This document shows, piece by piece, positions 42,729 to 46,319 of a stretch of DNA of 46,319 nucleotides (its first letter is position 1; each line of letters starts with the position of its first letter). The notes beneath the pieces are model-generated. The model saw only the letters and a list, made by a program, of their open reading frames with translations, was not told the origin of the DNA and searched no databases. The position numbers and the translations under genes are program-made. The stretch is from Flavobacteriales bacterium (GTDB taxonomy: Bacteria; Bacteroidota; Bacteroidia; CAIKAF01): assembly GCA_025451235.1 (NCBI GenBank), contig JANWKT010000002.1:1-46319 (forward strand). The letters are read 5' to 3'.

Positions 42729-45700
42729 TTATTTGATCAAGGTAACTCTTCCTATAAACTCATGGAAGTCATTATGTCCATCCACTACCTCTATTCGATA
42801 CACATATACTCCCTGCGGACAAATATTTCCGTTTAAAGTGGTTCCAGGCCAACCTTTAGCAATGTTATCAAAGGTATAGATCTCTTCACCCCATCGGTTG
42901 AATATTCTAGCCATGATGGTTTTAATTCCCATTCCATATACATTCCAGGTTTCATTCAAATTATCATCATTTACGGTAAACGCATCTGGAATAAATAAAG
43001 TAAATACAGGTGCCACATATAAGCAACCGGTAGTTGTATCTGTACAACCGGCATTGTTCGCTACGGTCAATACGATGCAATAAGTTCCAGTGTCTGGATA
43101 TGCATGAATTGGATTCTCCAGATTGGATGTTCCACCATCCCCGAAAGTCCAGAACCAGGTGGTCGCTCCGGTAGAAGTGCTGGCAAAAATAACTTCCGGA
43201 TCAGATATCTCAATTTCCTGTGGAGTAAACATAAAAGATGCCACCGGATTAGGACTCACGGTTATATAATTGGGCATGGTTAATACCGAAGAACATCCGT
43301 CAGACGTAATAACGGTTAAGGAAGCATCATAAACTCCTGGAGAATTAAAACAGAAGGTTTCATTTTGATTGGTAGAAGGATTTTGTCCTTCTACATTCCA
43401 ATTCCAGGTGGTGATCGTTCCACCGTTTCCAATACTTTGATCTGTTAAGTTTACACAAAGTGGAACACAACCAGATAAAGGACCACCAACAAACTGTGCA
43501 GTAGGCAATGGGTTAATGACCACATTCACAGTCGCAGTCCCTGTGCATCCTGACGCATTGGTAGCTAACACCGTATAAGTTCCGGTTGCTAAAATGGTAG
43601 CATTCACGATACTTGGATTCTGTTGGTTAATCGCAGTAAATCCATTCGGACCTATCCAATCATAATTAGCACCGGGAATGTTTTGTGCCCCCAGATCAAG
43701 TTGTACACCTTCACAAATAGGTCCGTTACTGAACGCATTAAACACCAGGTTCGTATTAATAATGGCGGTAGTAGTAGCTGTTGAACTACAACCATTCGCA
43801 TCCGTTACAGTAACTGTATAAACACCTCCTGCTGCTAATGGCGCATTCGCAATGCTAGGGTTCTGGGTGGCGGCTGCAGAGAAACCATTTGGTCCGGTCC
43901 AATCGTAGGCGATACCTCCATTTGCAGTAAGATCTAATTGTTGTAATTCGCAAATAGGTGTATTGTTATTCGCAACTGCATTTGGAAGCGAATTGATGGT
44001 AACATTTGTAGTCGCTGTTGAACTACAACCATTCACATCCGTTACGGTTACTGTATAGGTTCCACTCATGGCAGGAGTAACTCCAGGTATCGAACCATTT
44101 TGTGTATTGTTCAATGAAAAACCTCCAGGTCCTGTCCAATCAAAATCAATTCCACCATTTGAACTGAGGTCCATTGTTGAGCCATCACAATAAGGTCCGG
44201 TATTAGCTGCATTTGGAACTGGTAATGCATTTACTGTTACAACTGTTGTTGTGCTCGAAGTACATCCTGCAGCATCGGTTACAGTAACTGAATAAGTTCC
44301 ACTCATTCCAGTCGTCGAAGAACCGATGGTTGGATTTTGGGTTCCGTTTGCATAAGTCAATGGCCCTGTCCAACTATAACTATTTCCTCCCCCTGAATTC
44401 AATTGTATGGTGGCACCTTCGCAATAAGGGCCTGTGTTAGATGCATTCGGAACTGGCAGTGCATTTACAACCACATTCGTGGTGGAAGAAAAAGTACATC
44501 CTGCGGCATTCGTAACTGTTACTGTATAGATGCCGGACATGGCTGGTGTGGATGATCCTATGGTTGGATTTTGAGTTCCATTTGCATACGCAGCAGGTCC
44601 CGACCAGGAATAAGTTCCTCCTCCGGTTCCATTTAATTGTATCGTTGCACCTTCACAATAAGGTCCCGTATTCGATGCAGTTGGTGTTGGCAATGCATTT
44701 ACCGTAACAACCGTGGTTGTACTCGAAGTACATCCTGCTCCATCCGTTGCAACAACCGTATAAGTTCCTGTCATTCCAGCGGTGGACGAACCGATGGTTG
44801 GATTTTGCGTTCCATTACTATATGCTAAAGGTCCACTCCAACTATAACTATTTCCACCTCCTGAATTCAATTGTATCGTAGCTCCTGCACAATAAGGTCC
44901 GGTATTCGAAGCATTGGGTACAGGCAATGGATTCACGGTTACAGTTGTGGTTGCCGTTGAAGTACACGCTGCGGCATTGGTCACCGTTACTGTATATATT
45001 CCACTCATTCCTGTTGCGGATGATCCGATCGTTGGGTTTTGTGTTCCGTTGGCATAAGCCAATGGTCCACTCCAACTATAACCGGTTCCACCAGATGAAT
45101 TCAATTGTATAGTTGCACCAGCACAATAGGGACCTGTGTTGGATGCATTTGATGTTGGTAATGCATTTACGGTAACAATCGTAGTTGTGCTGGAAGTACA
45201 TCCGGCTCCATCCGTTGCAACAACCGTATAAGTTCCAGTCATTCCAGGTGTTGATAAACCAATCGTTGGGTTTTGGGTTCCGTTGCTATAAGCCAATGGT
45301 CCACTCCAGCTATAACTGTTTCCTCCTCCTGAATTTAATTGTATAGTTGCTCCTGCACAATATGGGCCGGTGTTGGATGCATTTGGAGTTGGAAGCGGAT
45401 TCACGGTTACCGTGGTTGTTCCAGTTCCAGTACATCCTCCGGCTACTGTTATCTGTACAGTATAAACACCGCTCATCGCTGTAGTTGAAGAACCAATGGT
45501 TGGATTCTGTGTTCCATTTGTATAAGTCAACGGTCCTGTCCATGAATAAGCGGTTCCTCCGGCCGTTGCATTTAATTGTATGGTCGCACCGGCACAATAG
45601 GGTCCAGTATTTGATGGCGAAACAGCGGCAGATGCATTGACGGTTACTGTTGTAGTAGCAGTCGAGGTGCAGCTACCAGCACCGGTAACCGTAACTGTAT

Positions 45701-46319
45701 ACACTCCGCTCATTGCTGGAGTCGATAAACCAATGGTGGGATTTTGTGTTCCATTTGCATAAGTCAATGGTCCACTCCAAGCATAAGTTCCACCGCCCGA
45801 TGAATTTAATTGTATGGTAGCGCCAGCACAATAAGGTCCGGTATTCGATGCATTGGCTATGGGTAATGCATTTACCGTAACTGTTGTTGTAGCTGTTGCT
45901 GTGCAACTGCCGGCTCCAGTAACGGTTACGGTGTATACTCCACCCATGGCAGGAGTAGATGATCCCAAGGTTGGATTTTGTGTACCGTTTGCATACGTTA
46001 AAGGTCCACTCCAAGCATAAGTACCTCCACCTGAAGAGTTCAATTGTATAGTTGCCCCCTCACAATAAGGCCCGGTATTCGATGCATTCGGAACGGGAGT
46101 TGCATTTACAGTTACGGTTGTGGTGCTTGTTGAGGTGCAACTTCCGGCACCTGTTACTGTTACTGTATAGACTCCACTCATGCCAGTTGTCGATGGACCT
46201 AATGTTGGATTTTGTGTTCCATTTGAATATGTCAATGGACCACTCCACGCATAAGTTCCACCACCAGATGAATTTAATTGTATGGTTGAACCTGCACAAT
46301 AAGGTCCGGTATTCGATGC
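42729..46319 (-). CDS. Giant Ig-like-repeat surface protein with type B T9SS signal (5' end missing)
   Basis: The coding frame continues without a stop to the right edge, so the N terminus is outside the window; the TTG at 46235 is not a real start. Visible from the N-terminal side: 12 Ig-like repeats of about 78 residues (typically NTGPYCAGATIQLNSSGGG, then YSWSGPLTYANGTQNPTIG, then AMSGVYTVTVTGAGSCTS), each with two Cys that probably form a disulfide. Two PKD-like domains follow (starting near 43502 and 43244; WTFGDGGTSNLENPIHAYPD). The C terminus (43001 down to 42732) is the gliding-motility-type, type B T9SS domain: FIPDAFTVNDDNLNETWNVY, ARIFNRWGEEIYT, GVYVYRIEVVD. An adhesin-like surface or released protein is likely. 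Confidence 0.92.
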   Translation of the reverse strand, partial: ASNTGPYCAGSTIQLNSSGGGTYAWSGPLTYSNGTQNPTLGPSTTGMSGVYTVTVTGAGSCTSTSTTTVTVNATPVPNASNTGPYCEGATIQLNSSGGGTYAWSGPLTYANGTQNPTLGSSTPAMGGVYTVTVTGAGSCTATATTTVTVNALPIANASNTGPYCAGATIQLNSSGGGTYAWSGPLTYANGTQNPTIGLSTPAMSGVYTVTVTGAGSCTSTATTTVTVNASAAVSPSNTGPYCAGATIQLNATAGGTAYSWTGPLTYTNGTQNPTIGSSTTAMSGVYTVQITVAGGCTGTGTTTVTVNPLPTPNASNTGPYCAGATIQLNSGGGNSYSWSGPLAYSNGTQNPTIGLSTPGMTGTYTVVATDGAGCTSSTTTIVTVNALPTSNASNTGPYCAGATIQLNSSGGTGYSWSGPLAYANGTQNPTIGSSATGMSGIYTVTVTNAAACTSTATTTVTVNPLPVPNASNTGPYCAGATIQLNSGGGNSYSWSGPLAYSNGTQNPTIGSSTAGMTGTYTVVATDGAGCTSSTTTVVTVNALPTPTASNTGPYCEGATIQLNGTGGGTYSWSGPAAYANGTQNPTIGSSTPAMSGIYTVTVTNAAGCTFSSTTNVVVNALPVPNASNTGPYCEGATIQLNSGGGNSYSWTGPLTYANGTQNPTIGSSTTGMSGTYSVTVTDAAGCTSSTTTVVTVNALPVPNAANTGPYCDGSTMDLSSNGGIDFDWTGPGGFSLNNTQNGSIPGVTPAMSGTYTVTVTDVNGCSSTATTNVTINSLPNAVANNNTPICELQQLDLTANGGIAYDWTGPNGFSAAATQNPSIANAPLAAGGVYTVTVTDANGCSSTATTTAIINTNLVFNAFSNGPICEGVQLDLGAQNIPGANYDWIGPNGFTAINQQNPSIVNATILATGTYTVLATNASGCTGTATVNVVINPLPTAQFVGGPLSGCVPLCVNLTDQSIGNGGTITTWNWNVEGQNPSTNQNETFCFNSPGVYDASLTVITSDGCSSVLTMPNYITVSPNPVASFMFTPQEIEISDPEVIFASTSTGATTWFWTFGDGGTSNLENPIHAYPDTGTYCIVLTVANNAGCTDTTTGCLYVAPVFTLFIPDAFTVNDDNLNETWNVYGMGIKTIMARIFNRWGEEIYTFDNIAKGWPGTTLNGNICPQGVYVYRIEVVDGHNDFHEFIGRVTLIK
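43503..46319 (-). repeat. Tandem ~234-base repeats encoding Ig-like domains
   Basis: Units begin near 46088, 45854, 45620, 45383, 45149, 44915, 44681, 44447, 44213, 43979 and 43745, plus one cut by the right edge. Most are 234 bases (78 codons); one is 237 and the last 243. The units nearest the window edge are the most alike; the three nearest the C terminus (starting 44213, 43979 and 43745) are the most diverged. A two-unit pattern is visible: the units at 45383 and 44915 share one variant, and those at 45149 and 44681 share another. Confidence 0.9.

Noticed and set aside
46060-46319. Start of the Ig-repeat protein at position 46235 and extra short open frames in the repeat region
   Set aside because: Repeat coding in the same frame continues unbroken to the window edge, and the codon at 46235 is a TTG within a repeat. 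The other frames recur with the repeat period and are shadows.
43503-46319. CRISPR array or satellite DNA
   Set aside because: The ~234-base repeats keep one reading frame and encode Ig-like domains with conserved cysteines.

Overview
The window looks like chromosomal DNA from a Bacteroidota bacterium of the Sphingobacteria/Chitinophagia/Flavobacteria type; I cannot place it more finely. The evidence is a PorX regulator of the type IX secretion system (T9SS), three proteins with T9SS C-terminal sorting domains (two type A, one type B), a fused LpxC-FabZ protein, a TamB protein next to tsaD, a fused acyl-CoA mutase (IcmF type), and several TAnnTTTG promoter elements typical of this phylum. The DNA is AT-rich, genes are tightly packed, and TTG starts are frequent. 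I see no rRNA, tRNA, CRISPR array, transposase, integrase or phage gene. This is mostly ordinary core and envelope gene content.

Layout. 1-5626: the end of an MFS transporter overlaps an S4 RNA-binding protein. Facing them are a PAS histidine kinase followed by a TPMT-like methyltransferase. Next is a three-gene operon, each joint a 4-base overlap: hotdog thioesterase, lipid-anchored VanX-like dipeptidase, DUF819 membrane protein. 5685-5836 holds stacked inverted repeats. 5913-12651: tpiA, prmA, a 1494-residue secreted protein of unknown function, and plsY in close succession. 12652-13056 is an AT-rich gap. 13057-17248: a lipoprotein, a papain-like (YiiX-type) protein, a TPR protein, a TPR/PD40 protein and mnmD, with overlaps between most of them. 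17426-22820 (minus strand): HD phosphohydrolase, lpxD, lpxA, lpxC-fabZ and a lone ABC ATPase, forming the early lipid A block. 22858-26736: a DUF3667 membrane protein, porX, a T9SS cargo protein and a small membrane protein. 26750-32414: tsaD and tamB, divergent, with the tsaD promoter element inside the first codons of tamB. 32417-37449 (minus strand): a secreted CotH-kinase-like T9SS protein followed by two lipoproteins that are diverged copies of each other. 37733-42524: icmF, then a methyltransferase and a VanW-family protein. 42729 to the right edge: a giant adhesin-like protein with at least 12 Ig-like repeats, two PKD-like domains and a type B T9SS signal, whose N terminus lies outside the window.

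How the genes fit together. Much of the window concerns building and decorating the Gram-negative envelope: lipid A synthesis (lpxD, lpxA, lpxC-fabZ), phospholipid synthesis (plsY), outer-membrane assembly (tamB), T9SS control (porX) and T9SS cargo. The best candidates for something undescribed are the CotH-like/twin-lipoprotein operon, the lipid-anchored VanX/DUF819 operon, the lipoprotein/papain-like/TPR/PD40 cluster, and the 1494-residue protein. All functional links within these groups are inferred from gene arrangement, not demonstrated.
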